From: a virus
DNA: 33,581 nt
Virus record (IMG/VR): IMGVR_UViG_3300032284_000662
Coordinates: 1-33,581 of that record
Direction: 5' to 3' (one strand)
Under the pieces are notes generated by a model. It was not told where the DNA came from and searched no databases. It worked only from the letters and a program-made list of their open reading frames with translations. The position numbers were made by a program, and so were the translations under genes. Below are positions 12,217 through 21,485 of the stretch, piece by piece; positions within the stretch are counted from its first letter, which is position 1; each line of letters begins with the position of its first letter.

Positions 12217-13203
12217 TTTACCATCAGCGTCAAACAATATTTCTGCAAAGCGTTTTTTACAGGATTCGGCGTTCCATGCCTGTTGCATTTTAGCAACTTG
12301 TTCGACGCCTATCTCAATTGCTTTTTTGAAACTAATTTCAGGATATGGTGGTATATATTGATGAATGTGACGGAAAGCGTGGTCACTACTACATATCATT
12401 GGTCTACCAACCATTAGTGCTTGATCAGTGGCGCTACTAATGCCAGTAGTATTACGTGCGTAGAAGAATACATTAAGTGTATTTTGTGCTAACCATTCTA
12501 ACAATTCTTGGTCTGATAGATAATTTTCAGTTAATTGGATTTCAATTCCAGGATTTGCAATTGGTAGGCATTGTGTTGCAACTTCCATTCGTGCATAGCC
12601 ACCAACATCGCCATAATACGAGCCTGGAGCATAATTCATTCTAATAATAGCTCTATCAAACTCAGAATTAACTGCACGAACAAGGTTACCTAAGTTTCTA
12701 CCGTGTCCTGCAAGACCATAGGTTCCAATAACAGGTATATCTTTTTCTACATACGGTTTAACTTTGGCTGTACCAAGTGGACGTGGGAATGAATAAAACC
12801 GTTTATCATGAAAGTTACTTGTTGGGTCTACCCAAAAATATGCATCAAAATCATCAAGATTGACACCCTCTAATCCAGCATATGGATTGTTTGGAAATCC
12901 TTCAAAGTGAAAGCAAAACTTCATGCCTAGCAAGTTCTTACTAATCATTTCACTCTTTACGCCGCTTTGGTCACGCATAGTAGAGATGTGATAGTTAAAG
13001 AAATACGCATCGTATGGTTCACGTTCTTTCCCACGATGAATTACTTTACCATTATTCAGTGCATCTATATCCAAATCATTTGTTTCAACATAATCAATGG
13101 TATAATTGTCGGCACCTTTGAGAACAGTGTGTAGCATTCTGCCAATAGTTGACATACTACATGCACCACGGTCTTTATTAACAAGTAAAAACTTATATGT
13201 CAT
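12196..13203 (-). CDS. GT-B glycosyltransferase, paralogue A
   Basis: 335 residues. One of three related proteins in the island. Shared landmarks: an N-terminal MTYKFLLVNKDRGACS, FFNYHISTMRD in the first Rossmann domain, SFPRPLGTAKV before the linker, EKDIPVIGTYGL at the start of the second domain, EFDRAIIRMNYA, and LLEWLAQNTLNVFFYARN with GISSATDQALMVGRP, the site expected for nucleotide-sugar binding in GT-B enzymes. It is most like paralogue C (15147-16130). The start overlaps the stop of paralogue B (ATGA). Donor and acceptor are unknown. Confidence 0.75.
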   Translation of the reverse strand: MTYKFLLVNKDRGACSMSTIGRMLHTVLKGADNYTIDYVETNDLDIDALNNGKVIHRGKEREPYDAYFFNYHISTMRDQSGVKSEMISKNLLGMKFCFHFEGFPNNPYAGLEGVNLDDFDAYFWVDPTSNFHDKRFYSFPRPLGTAKVKPYVEKDIPVIGTYGLAGHGRNLGNLVRAVNSEFDRAIIRMNYAPGSYYGDVGGYARMEVATQCLPIANPGIEIQLTENYLSDQELLEWLAQNTLNVFFYARNTTGISSATDQALMVGRPMICSSDHAFRHIHQYIPPYPEISFKKAIEIGVEQVAKMQQAWNAESCKKRFAEILFDADGKLIPKHG

Positions 13204-14180
13204 ATTCCCAATCTTTCAAAAATCTTTGTATAGTCGTCCCACAGTTGTTCCCTAGTAAACTTCTTATACATAGGCTCAAGTGGTGTAATTCCATTAGTAA
13301 TAATCTGCTTTAATGATAACTCATCAACTATAATAGTTGGATTTAGATTCCAATACGTTTTAAATTGAAAACTTTTAGTAATCGCAATAGGGCGACGAGC
13401 AGCTAACGCATAATCAATACTGCCACTCATTCCTGCATTTTCAAGATAATCATAAAAGTAACAGTTTATAGTATTTTGGCCAAGCCAATCAATAATTCCC
13501 TGTTCATCCATCCAGTCATTAGAAACTTCAAGTTTAATTCCTGGCTTAGTAATAATAGATTTAACCTGTGCAACAATTTCGGGACCGTGAACATTTTTAG
13601 GTTCAGTAAAGAAACCATCTGGCATATGTAAGCGTATAATTGCTTCATCAAACTCACGTTGAACCGCATATGCAATTCTTGGAACTCCTTTCCAAGGTGC
13701 AGGAAATCCCTGCCAACCAATGACAGGTATATCTTTTTCTTCATATGGCTTACTTGGTCCACGTGGTAATATATGCGTAGTAGGAAACACATAGTCGGTT
13801 TCTTTGACAAAATTATCATATGTCAGCATATACTGCCACACTTTGCTACTGTTTGGATTCCAAGTTTCTGCTATATTCTGTGTATTATCATATACTATGC
13901 ACAAGGATTTGATATGTGGGTAAAACTCACGCACAGGCAACTGGGCCATCCATGGATTTACTCCTGGGTGATAGTTAAAAATTATAACCTTTGGATCAAA
14001 AGTTTTAATTTTAGCCATAGTTTCAAATTGACTGTCCGTATACAATACCTCTACATTGTATATTGGGTGTTCTTTAAGAACATCAGCCAACAACGATCCT
14101 GTTAAACTTTCTCCACTACGACACCTACCGTTTTCAACAGTGTTTGGTGCAGTTACGTATAGAACTTTTGATCTTTTCAT
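13200..14180 (-). CDS. GT-B glycosyltransferase, paralogue B
   Basis: 326 residues. The most diverged of the three paralogues: it keeps IFNYHPGVNPWMAQ, ILPRGPSKPYEEKDIPVIGW, EFDEAIIRLHMPDG, IIDWLGQNTINCYFYDYLEN and GMSGSIDYALAARRP, in the same order and spacing, but has a different N-terminus (MKRSKVLYVTAPNTVENGRC). Its start overlaps the stop of the epimerase gene (ATGA). The GT-B fold is inferred from the repeated pattern of domain landmarks, not from a catalytic residue. Confidence 0.7.
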   Translation of the reverse strand: MKRSKVLYVTAPNTVENGRCRSGESLTGSLLADVLKEHPIYNVEVLYTDSQFETMAKIKTFDPKVIIFNYHPGVNPWMAQLPVREFYPHIKSLCIVYDNTQNIAETWNPNSSKVWQYMLTYDNFVKETDYVFPTTHILPRGPSKPYEEKDIPVIGWQGFPAPWKGVPRIAYAVQREFDEAIIRLHMPDGFFTEPKNVHGPEIVAQVKSIITKPGIKLEVSNDWMDEQGIIDWLGQNTINCYFYDYLENAGMSGSIDYALAARRPIAITKSFQFKTYWNLNPTIIVDELSLKQIITNGITPLEPMYKKFTREQLWDDYTKIFERLGI

Positions 14181-15145
14181 TGTTGTTCCGCTATCTGGTT
14201 TTTAATCCAATTATATGTTTTCTCAATGTCACTACGAAGATGCTGTTTTGGTGACCAATTTAATTTTTCTTTTATTAAATCATTATTGCTATTTCGGCCA
14301 CGAACACCCTGTGGACCAGCTATATATTTCTTATTCAAGGTCTTACCAGCAACGTCGCATACTAAATCAACCAAATCGTTGATAGAGATAAGACGATCAC
14401 TGCCGATATTAACTGGACCACTAAAATCGCTGTCCATAAGACGCATAATGCCATCTACGCAGTCATCAATATGTAGGAACGAGCGTGTCTGTTGGCCGTC
14501 TCCCCAGATTTCAATTTCACCGCCATTTTCTGCCATTGCCACTTTTCTACAAACGGCTGCTGGTGCTTTTTCTTTACCGCCCTGCCATGTTCCTTCTTCT
14601 CCAAAGATATTATGAAAACGTGCCACACGATTACGCATACCATACTGACGATTATATGCGAGATACAAACGTTCACTAAAGAGTTTTTCCCAGCCATATT
14701 CAGTATCAGGATGTGCAGGATATGCAGTTGACTCACGACAGTCTGGATTATTGCGGTCTAACTGATTGTACTCATTGTATACACAAGCACTGCTGCTAAA
14801 AAATACTTGTTCGATGCCTTGTTGCCGTGCTGTATCTACGACACTAAGATTAATTTTTGCACTGTTGTTCATTACATCAGCATCGTTTTCACCTGTACCA
14901 ATATATCCAATACCGCCCATATCAGCAGCAAGTTGGAATACTCGGTCAACCTTCTGATCAATTATAAAATTAACCACCTGTGGATTTCTACAATCACCTA
15001 TGAAAAACTCATCACATGTAGTTGGACTAAAATCTGGAGTTTTCAAATCAACGCCACGGACCCAATAGCCATCTTGTTTTAATCTCTTAGCAACATGGCT
15101 ACCAATAAAACCACCTGCACCTATAACAATTGCTCTCTTTTCCAT
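14177..15145 (-). CDS. GDP-mannose 3,5-epimerase-like enzyme
   Basis: 322 residues from MEKRAIVIGA, chosen for the GAGG six bases upstream. NAD-binding GAGGFIG is at 9-15. Landmarks match plant GDP-mannose 3,5-epimerase closely: ADMGGIGYIG, SSSACVY with Cys121 (117-123), Tyr150-x-x-x-Lys154 in YGWEK, RFHNIFGEEGTW, GGKEKAPAAVCRK with Lys193, WGDGQQTRSFLHIDDCV and GPQGVRGRNSNNDLIKEKL. Cys121 and Lys193 correspond to the acid/base pair of the plant enzyme. It would convert GDP-D-mannose to GDP-L-galactose or the 5-epimer. Bacterial relatives can act on other sugars, so the substrate is likely but not certain. Confidence 0.82.
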   Translation of the reverse strand: MEKRAIVIGAGGFIGSHVAKRLKQDGYWVRGVDLKTPDFSPTTCDEFFIGDCRNPQVVNFIIDQKVDRVFQLAADMGGIGYIGTGENDADVMNNSAKINLSVVDTARQQGIEQVFFSSSACVYNEYNQLDRNNPDCRESTAYPAHPDTEYGWEKLFSERLYLAYNRQYGMRNRVARFHNIFGEEGTWQGGKEKAPAAVCRKVAMAENGGEIEIWGDGQQTRSFLHIDDCVDGIMRLMDSDFSGPVNIGSDRLISINDLVDLVCDVAGKTLNKKYIAGPQGVRGRNSNNDLIKEKLNWSPKQHLRSDIEKTYNWIKNQIAEQQ

Positions 15146-15146
15146 T

Positions 15147-16130
15147 TTAATCCTCGCTCGTGTCAAATATAATGTCAGTTAATCTCTGAATACATGCTTC
15201 TGCAGACCATGATTTTTGAATGTTACTAACATATTCAACGCCATTTTTAATAGTATCTCGTAAGTTCATTTCAGGATATGGTTTCTGATACTGTAAAATA
15301 TGTCTAAATGTAGGATTACTAGATACCGCTATCGGACGACCACTTGCAATAGCCTGATCTGGTGCAGCAGCAATACCTAAAATATGACGTTGATAGAAGA
15401 ATGCATTAACTGTATTCTGACTGCACCAATCTATTAGTTCATCATTACTTAAAAAATCATGAGTAATGCGTAGTTCAACTTTATCACCTGCTTCTGCCTG
15501 ACATTTTTGCAGCACATCTGCAAGTAAAGATTTATTATGATCTGCATAGCTTGCTTGTGGGAGATTAATCCGAACGATTGAACGATCAAACTCTTCTCTT
15601 GCTGCCCTAACAATTAGTTCAAAACCTTTGTCAACTGTAACATATCCATAACAACCAATAATTGGAACTTCTGGTTCAATTTGTTGTCCAGTTAATACCT
15701 TCGGTAGAACTCGTGGAAAGTTATGAAATCTTGGATTACCAAACTTCTTAGTTGGGTCAAGAACTATATAACCGTTAAAACTATCTGGAACATTATCAAC
15801 AACAGGATTGTTTTCGTCTCGTATTTCTTCAACAACCATACAATATTTTACGCCAAGTAGATTACCAAAGTTTCTACACTCAATACCTTCCAACTCACGC
15901 ATTGTATATGGATGATAATTGAAAATAATAACATCATACTGTGGAGGTGTCTGTCCGTCCACAAGAACAATACGTCCTGCATGAAGTTCATTACGATTGA
16001 GATAATTTATCTCAACGTAATCCATAGTCCAATTAGGAGACTTCTCCATTAAATTGAAGAATGTTAACCCTTTTTCGTATATACTACAAGCAGCTTCTCT
16101 TGTATTGACGAACAGAAACCTATATGACAT
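15147..16130 (-). CDS. GT-B glycosyltransferase, paralogue C
   Basis: 327 residues, close to paralogue A along its length: MSYRFLFVNTREAACS at the start, IIFNYHPYTMRE, NFPRVLPKVL, EPEVPIIGCYGY, EFDRSIVRINLP, LIDWCSQNTVNAFFYQR and GIAAAPDQAIASGRPIA. AAAGGA precedes the ATG. It is separated from paralogues A and B by the epimerase gene, so the triplet is interleaved with a sugar-nucleotide enzyme rather than being a simple tandem array. Confidence 0.75.
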   Translation of the reverse strand: MSYRFLFVNTREAACSIYEKGLTFFNLMEKSPNWTMDYVEINYLNRNELHAGRIVLVDGQTPPQYDVIIFNYHPYTMRELEGIECRNFGNLLGVKYCMVVEEIRDENNPVVDNVPDSFNGYIVLDPTKKFGNPRFHNFPRVLPKVLTGQQIEPEVPIIGCYGYVTVDKGFELIVRAAREEFDRSIVRINLPQASYADHNKSLLADVLQKCQAEAGDKVELRITHDFLSNDELIDWCSQNTVNAFFYQRHILGIAAAPDQAIASGRPIAVSSNPTFRHILQYQKPYPEMNLRDTIKNGVEYVSNIQKSWSAEACIQRLTDIIFDTSED

Positions 16131-16139
16131 TTTTATCCT

Positions 16140-17054
16140 TTAAACGTTTCGATAACCAGAGGAGTACTTACCGTTGATTATATCTTCCATAGCATCACGA
16201 ATAATACCAGCCGCTGGAGATGAGTATGTAGTATTACTGAATCTAAAACTTGCTGAAATATCCAACCCAAATGGTAGCGTATCTTCTGCTTTATGACTAA
16301 AGTTAATAAAAATCTTTTGAGGATTTTGTAAATTTTCTTTAGTTTGGGCGTAAGTAAATGGTCCACTATTGTTACCAACGATCAGATTAGTTTTAGTGCT
16401 AAGATAGCTGATTTCACACAGATCATTTGGAATATTAAAAATATCACTAGTAAAGAAGATATTACTTGCCTTGGTCTCAAACTTTTCAGTTACTACAAAT
16501 GCATGATCAGGATGTTGCTTAGCAAGAAGTTCAATAATCTTTTGCATATTATCCATGCTGCTCTGTTTACTTGCAGGTGCGCTGTTGCAGAATAGATAAA
16601 AGTTGGGATGTTCCAATATAAACTTATTGGCAGCACTAACATCAAAAAAATTATAATCAATAGTTGGAACATAATCCCATACATTGTCACTTAGTTTAAG
16701 GTCAATACCAAACTGCTGACGAATGTCATTATAACATTCTGCAAATATGCGATGATGGCTAATATAAGATGGATGAGTATTTGCCCATAATCCCATATAT
16801 GCACCGACCCACGTATTAATTAGGATAGTGTCATCATCACTGCCAAAACGGTTCCATTGGCTAACGCCGTCAAGAACCGCCTTATTATTTTCCTCATCCA
16901 AAGTTTCTACAAGGTCTGATACTGCATGACCGTTCTTATTATGGGCATAGTAATATGTCATGTCTGGCAACTGCCGCTTAATATCGGCAACCAATCCTCT
17001 TGTTGAGAATAGGTCGCCGTAATGCCAATGGTTAAAAAATACAATATTTTCCAA
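16140..17054 (-). CDS. GT9-like glycosyltransferase (probable)
   Basis: 304 residues starting at a TTG directly after the stop of the C-methyltransferase gene; no other start keeps the N-terminal strand (IVFFNHWHYGDLFSTRGLV), and AGG lies upstream at usable distance. The N-terminal GD-F-TR-L pattern and the C-terminal SYLSTKTNLIVGNNSGPFTYAQ resemble ADP-heptose:LPS transferases (family GT9), in which a G-(N/D)-S-G-P loop sits near the sugar nucleotide. The ligand is unknown. The neighbours support a role in glycan assembly. The match is moderate. Confidence 0.6.
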   Translation of the reverse strand: MENIVFFNHWHYGDLFSTRGLVADIKRQLPDMTYYYAHNKNGHAVSDLVETLDEENNKAVLDGVSQWNRFGSDDDTILINTWVGAYMGLWANTHPSYISHHRIFAECYNDIRQQFGIDLKLSDNVWDYVPTIDYNFFDVSAANKFILEHPNFYLFCNSAPASKQSSMDNMQKIIELLAKQHPDHAFVVTEKFETKASNIFFTSDIFNIPNDLCEISYLSTKTNLIVGNNSGPFTYAQTKENLQNPQKIFINFSHKAEDTLPFGLDISASFRFSNTTYSSPAAGIIRDAMEDIINGKYSSGYRNV

Positions 17055-18281
17055 TTATAAACCTATAATCTGAAACTGTGGGCAAGGAACTACCAGCTTA
17101 CCACCGTTAGCAATAAAGTCTTGCTCACGTTTAACAAACTCATCAATAAAGTGCCATGGTAGCACAAGTAGATAGTCTGGTTTAGCTGCTCGCATTTCTT
17201 CTTCACTACAAATTGGAATATTAGTGCCAACTGTTTTCAATCCGAACTTATATGGACTACGTTCTGCAATAGCTACTAGTAGGTCTGGAGTAATGCCAAA
17301 CAACTGTAGCAGCGTGTTACCCTTAGTAGAAGCACCATACCCATAGACCTTCTTACCATCCTTCTTAGCCTGTTGCAGGAAGTTGATTACCTGAGTTTTA
17401 AGGTCTTCAATATTTTCACCGAATGCTCGCCAAAGTTCTGGTTTTGAAATATCCCAGTGGCTTTCTTCAAGTGCGAGTGTGCTAGCAATGCGGAAGTCAC
17501 ATACGTCACGTAGTGGTGCAGTTGCAAAGTTTCTCTTATTTGATGTATTCTTCTGGAAATACACACGGAAAGAACCACCATTGGTATCATTCAGTGAGCA
17601 ATCACGTAACACAAACCCCTCATCTTCAAACAACTGCTTAATACTGTTGAGTGAATAGTAATAAACGTGTTCGTGACAGATATTATCAAATGCTAACTGT
17701 TTCAACATAAGTGGAGTATAGCTCATCTGTAGAACAAATACACCATCATCTTCAAGAATGTTATACGCATCACGAATGAATGGACGTGGATTATCAAGGT
17801 CATAGAACATAGCAATGCATGTAATAACCTTTGCCTTGCGACCAGCAAATCCAGTGCGATTGAATGCATCAAGACTAAAGAAATCCTGAACAACACTGGT
17901 TGCTACCTTACGACTTTCGGCAAGATAACTGTCATCGGCTGGATCAATACCAATCTTAATCATGTTATTAGGAACCTGACGTAGCAGGGTTCCGTCATTA
18001 CATGCAATATCCAACCAAATGTCATCATCATTGATCTTTACACGACCTGTAATTTCATTGACAATTTCACCCAATTGCTTGGTCATACTTGCATTAATAC
18101 CACTGCGATACCAATACTGACCATACATCTTGTCAAGCGGGGCAACGCCATCAAGACGTGCTGCACCAATAGTTTCGTCAAGATATAGGTCTAAGCTCCA
18201 TGGTTTAGTTTCACGCATATCAGCGCCTGGCTTTATGAAATCAGATACGTAATGCTCGCCTAATTCTAATAGTTTCTTCAT
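17055..18281 (-). CDS. Sugar C-methyltransferase
   Basis: 408 residues. The three-part layout of nucleotide-sugar C-methyltransferases (NovU/TylC3 type) is visible: a short N-terminal region, a SAM domain with WLDIACNDGT (89-98), the family signature HEHVYYYS (203-210) and NGGSFRVYF, and a C-terminal Methyltransf_14 domain with YGYGASTKGN (313-322) and LPWHF (374-378). Known members add a methyl to a ring carbon of a 4-keto-6-deoxy nucleotide sugar. The cysteines that bind zinc at the N-terminus of many members are missing here. Gmd, two genes away, makes a suitable class of substrate. The start overlaps the next gene's stop (ATGA). Confidence 0.85.
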   Translation of the reverse strand: MKKLLELGEHYVSDFIKPGADMRETKPWSLDLYLDETIGAARLDGVAPLDKMYGQYWYRSGINASMTKQLGEIVNEITGRVKINDDDIWLDIACNDGTLLRQVPNNMIKIGIDPADDSYLAESRKVATSVVQDFFSLDAFNRTGFAGRKAKVITCIAMFYDLDNPRPFIRDAYNILEDDGVFVLQMSYTPLMLKQLAFDNICHEHVYYYSLNSIKQLFEDEGFVLRDCSLNDTNGGSFRVYFQKNTSNKRNFATAPLRDVCDFRIASTLALEESHWDISKPELWRAFGENIEDLKTQVINFLQQAKKDGKKVYGYGASTKGNTLLQLFGITPDLLVAIAERSPYKFGLKTVGTNIPICSEEEMRAAKPDYLLVLPWHFIDEFVKREQDFIANGGKLVVPCPQFQIIGL

Positions 18282-18700
18282 TTTAATCCCTCGTTGATGT
18301 ATGATTTTGTTTCTACAATATCACTATTATAGAGTTTATTGATATCTAATTTATATTGGCAGCGGTCTTTATTTCCCTGATGAACATCGGTTACCAGCTT
18401 AATAAACTCACTGTCGTATGGTTTCAAGTCTGAACCATATGTTCTTACAACGTCTTCATGCCGCCAAATCATATGATTTACTGCTTTGAGATTTTTAACT
18501 ATGTCATCGACTGGAGCACTTGGTTGGTCAAGACTGTCAATAATCTTCATGAGTTCTGCTAATTCTTTATTAACATACTCAATCTTAATGCGATTGGCAG
18601 GACTGTCTACCTTACTATATTCTTCTAACTTAATGTTAAGAATAGTAATCTTGTCCCACAAATCGCCAACGCTAATTGGTGCAAATACTAACTGGCCCAT
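18278..18700 (-). CDS. DUF6165 family protein
   Basis: 140 residues. The N-terminal SVGDLWDKITILNIKLEEY block followed by ANRIKIEYVNKELAELMKII is typical of the DUF6165 family, helical proteins of unknown activity that often lie among LPS and capsule genes. It sits between Gmd and the C-methyltransferase with a two-base gap on one side and an ATGA overlap on the other, so it is very likely produced with them. Function is unknown. Confidence 0.7.
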   Translation of the reverse strand: MGQLVFAPISVGDLWDKITILNIKLEEYSKVDSPANRIKIEYVNKELAELMKIIDSLDQPSAPVDDIVKNLKAVNHMIWRHEDVVRTYGSDLKPYDSEFIKLVTDVHQGNKDRCQYKLDINKLYNSDIVETKSYINEGLK

Positions 18701-18702
18701 GC

Positions 18703-19722
18703 TTAACCCTTCTTAGCTAAGTTATAATCATTCTCACACATGTCATTGACAAGTGCGTGAACGTCATATTCTGGTGTCCAATTAAGAACACGGCGAACCT
18801 TAGTGGCATCGCCCTGAATGTTAACAACGTCAACTGGACGATAGAAATCAGGGTTAACCCTAATCACAACTTCGCCAGTTGCAGCATTTCTAGCAACCTC
18901 GTCTACGCCTTCACCTTCCCAATTTAATTTAATGTCAAAATATTGAGCGGTGTAGTTACAGAAATCACGAATGCTTGTCTGAACACCCGTTGCAACAACG
19001 TAATCAGCAGGTGTACCATGCTGCAACATCATCCACATTGCACGAACATAATCTTTAGCATGACCCCAGTCACGTAGGCTATTCATGTTACCAAGTTCAA
19101 GAACCTTCTGCTTACCAAGAACCATGTTAGCAAACGCCTTGGTAATCTTACGTGTTACGAACAACTCGCCACGACGTGGAGATTCATGATTGAACAGTAG
19201 ACCGTTGCAGCCAAAGATGCCATAACTTTCACGATAGTTAATCGTAATCCAATATGCATAAATCTTTGCTGCACTATATGGAGAGCCTGGATAAAACGGA
19301 GTATCTTCATTCTGTGGATTATACTTCTGAATACCAAACATTTCGCTGGTAGAAGCCTGATAAAACTTGGTTTCTTTTTCCATCTTGAGAGAGTGGATAC
19401 TATCTAAGATACGTAGTGGACCAAGAGCATTCGTATCACCAGTGAGTTCTGGCATTTCAAAGCTAACTTTAACATGGCTCTGTGCTGCAAGATTATAGAT
19501 TTCAGTAGGACGAATCTTGTCAATAAGGTTACGGATACTATTACCGTCACTCAAGTCGCCATTGTGAAACTTGACACGATCCTTAACATTCTGAATATTT
19601 GGATGGTCAAAGTTTGCACTGCGACGAATTAGACCATGAACTTCATAACCTTTGTCGAGTAACATTTCTGCCAGATAGCTGCCATCTTGACCAGCAATAC
19701 CTGTGATTAGTGCTTTATTCAT
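18703..19722 (-). CDS. gmd: GDP-mannose 4,6-dehydratase
   Basis: 339 residues, full length for the family. NADP-binding GIAGQDGSYLAE (8-19), active-site ASTSEMFG (123-130, with Thr125 and Glu127), Tyr149-x-x-x-Lys153 in SPYSAAKIY, and the GDP-mannose region FNHESPRRGELFVTRKI (178-194) are all intact. It converts GDP-D-mannose to GDP-4-keto-6-deoxymannose, the branch point to GDP-fucose, rhamnose, perosamine and C-methylated sugars. GGAG precedes the ATG. Gmd is a common auxiliary gene of marine T4-like phages, usually explained by host LPS or virion glycan modification. It appears to lead the 10629-19722 sugar operon. Confidence 0.95.
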   Translation of the reverse strand: MNKALITGIAGQDGSYLAEMLLDKGYEVHGLIRRSANFDHPNIQNVKDRVKFHNGDLSDGNSIRNLIDKIRPTEIYNLAAQSHVKVSFEMPELTGDTNALGPLRILDSIHSLKMEKETKFYQASTSEMFGIQKYNPQNEDTPFYPGSPYSAAKIYAYWITINYRESYGIFGCNGLLFNHESPRRGELFVTRKITKAFANMVLGKQKVLELGNMNSLRDWGHAKDYVRAMWMMLQHGTPADYVVATGVQTSIRDFCNYTAQYFDIKLNWEGEGVDEVARNAATGEVVIRVNPDFYRPVDVVNIQGDATKVRRVLNWTPEYDVHALVNDMCENDYNLAKKG

Positions 19723-19776
19723 TCTAAACTCCGTTGATATGTGTATATATGGTTGATTATATGTGTAGTTAAATTA

Positions 19777-20235
19777 TTAGATAGATACGTCTTCCATACC
19801 AGCAGCACGAAGACGGGTAATATGCCCAAGCATAAAGTTTTTACTTTCTAGTGCTTTCATGACACCTAACCAACGATTACGTAGCAATGCTACTTCGTTG
19901 ATAATAGTTTCAAAATCGATAACTTCTGGCTCGCCATCAACGTATTTCTCGGCATCACGAGATGTAAGTGCACGAGCGTAGTGTTCTAAGTATTTTTGAA
20001 AATGCTTACGTCGAATCTTACGAAGCTGTAAATTGAGTTGATGTAATACCGCCTCAATTTCCTGTAATTGATTATATCGATGCTCAGTGATGCCTGGAAG
20101 TGCAGCCATATTTTTCTCAAGATTTCCCCTAGATGAAATATCACCCTGTGCACGAAGTAACTCGCTTTCATAGTGATCTATGAAATCGGGAATATGCGAA
20201 ATATCTTGGCTTACCTTAGTATACCAACTACTCAT
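19777..20235 (-). CDS. uvsY: UvsY recombination mediator
   Basis: 152 residues, slightly longer than the T4 protein. The all-helical sequence with IEAVLHQLNLQLRKIRRKHFQKYLEHY in the middle (a helix-rich basic stretch, roughly residues 61-88) and VIDFETIINEVALLRNRWLGVMKALESKNF at the end fits the UvsY family. In T4 it forms a ring that loads UvsX onto gp32-covered single-stranded DNA. Its start overlaps the stop of a radical SAM gene (ATGA). It lies downstream of uvsX on the same strand, separated by two genes. Confidence 0.85.
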   Translation of the reverse strand: MSSWYTKVSQDISHIPDFIDHYESELLRAQGDISSRGNLEKNMAALPGITEHRYNQLQEIEAVLHQLNLQLRKIRRKHFQKYLEHYARALTSRDAEKYVDGEPEVIDFETIINEVALLRNRWLGVMKALESKNFMLGHITRLRAAGMEDVSI

Positions 20236-21485
20236 TTAAAGTGACTTTCTAACCATGGATAATAATCTATCCACTGTATATTACGCCTTTTTGAGATTTC
20301 TTCAATAAAAATCTTCAATTTTTTCAATTTTATTTCATTACCACTGCTGTTTGTTTTTTCTATGTAGGTTTTTAAGTTTTCAATTCGCTCACGTTGCCAA
20401 GTATGATGTTGTATACTGTCAATATATTCAATAGACTTTGACAAAAACGGAATAAGGAAATGTGAGGGTAATGTATCCAAATCTAGATAGTCCTGACTTC
20501 TTTCATGGGTTTCCACTCGTGCACCACTTAAATCTACTTCTCGTATATTATTCCACTCGGCCCACTTTTTCATAAGTTCTGGCATAGATGGTATGCTTAT
20601 GCACGTTGCAGTAAAGTTAATACACAGTTTTAAACTGGTATTATTGAGCAAATATAAAAAGTTTTTTTCAAATAAATCTAGGGATAGTCCGTATCGTTGA
20701 AACTCTATGGATTTGTCCCAACCATCAATGCTAGCATTTATTTTTACACTTTTTAATTTTCCAGAATCTTGTAATTGTTGTAATCTGTTAACATCATTTA
20801 CGAACTTTTCATGTGGTATATTGATATTACTAACGACAGTTAAATCTAAATCTTTTGATGGATTTTGATCAATAAAATCAATTAATTGATTGAGTTCGTC
20901 TATCAAGAACGGTTCACCACCTAATATATTCAATTCTTTTAGCGTAGGTAATATTTCAACAAGATTTTTCCAAAAATGTGATAATATTTCGCTATAATTG
21001 TCTTCATTATAGTTTGATTTCTTGATGACTACACCATCATTATCAAACTCTCCATATTTGTTTAATTCACTCATAAACTTACTTGAAAGTCTAGGTGAAC
21101 AATAAATGCAACTCATGTTGCATGTATTTCTAAAATAAACTTCCAACACAGTTGGTTTTATTTCAACGATATTTGGATTATTTTTCAACTCTTGTGGAAC
21201 CAGATGTTGAAACTTGTTATGTAAATGTCTATCACTTGTTGAACCTAAATCCTCAACTTGTTTACAAACATAACAACCTGTTGGCCACCGACCAGCAAGC
21301 ATTTCTTTTCTATCATTGATAATTTGATCTATATTATGAAAGTTTTGAATAGTAGATGGCGTTAGTGATATTGCTGGATTTTTAAAACAACTTTTTGTTC
21401 TAGCACCATTGAACAGTTGAACAGTAGACCACGCCCACTTCAAAACACATTGGGTATCTGTAGTGGGCGACCAGTCATTGTTCAT
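20232..21485 (-). CDS. Radical SAM protein A (twitch/SPASM-like)
   Basis: 417 residues. The 4Fe-4S/SAM motif is Cys122-x3-Cys126-x2-Cys129 (CNMSCIYC), followed by LGGEPF (188-193). Four N-terminal cysteines (13, 33, 71, 74; CYVC) could hold an auxiliary cluster, as in twitch-type enzymes that modify peptides, proteins or sugars. Protein B (24309-25625) has the same C-x17/19-C-x37/42-CxxC layout before its SAM motif, so the two are related. It is wedged between uvsX and uvsY by overlapping or abutting stops and starts, and looks more AT-rich than those genes, suggesting acquisition. The substrate is unknown. Confidence 0.8.
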   Translation of the reverse strand: MNNDWSPTTDTQCVLKWAWSTVQLFNGARTKSCFKNPAISLTPSTIQNFHNIDQIINDRKEMLAGRWPTGCYVCKQVEDLGSTSDRHLHNKFQHLVPQELKNNPNIVEIKPTVLEVYFRNTCNMSCIYCSPRLSSKFMSELNKYGEFDNDGVVIKKSNYNEDNYSEILSHFWKNLVEILPTLKELNILGGEPFLIDELNQLIDFIDQNPSKDLDLTVVSNINIPHEKFVNDVNRLQQLQDSGKLKSVKINASIDGWDKSIEFQRYGLSLDLFEKNFLYLLNNTSLKLCINFTATCISIPSMPELMKKWAEWNNIREVDLSGARVETHERSQDYLDLDTLPSHFLIPFLSKSIEYIDSIQHHTWQRERIENLKTYIEKTNSSGNEIKLKKLKIFIEEISKRRNIQWIDYYPWLESHFK

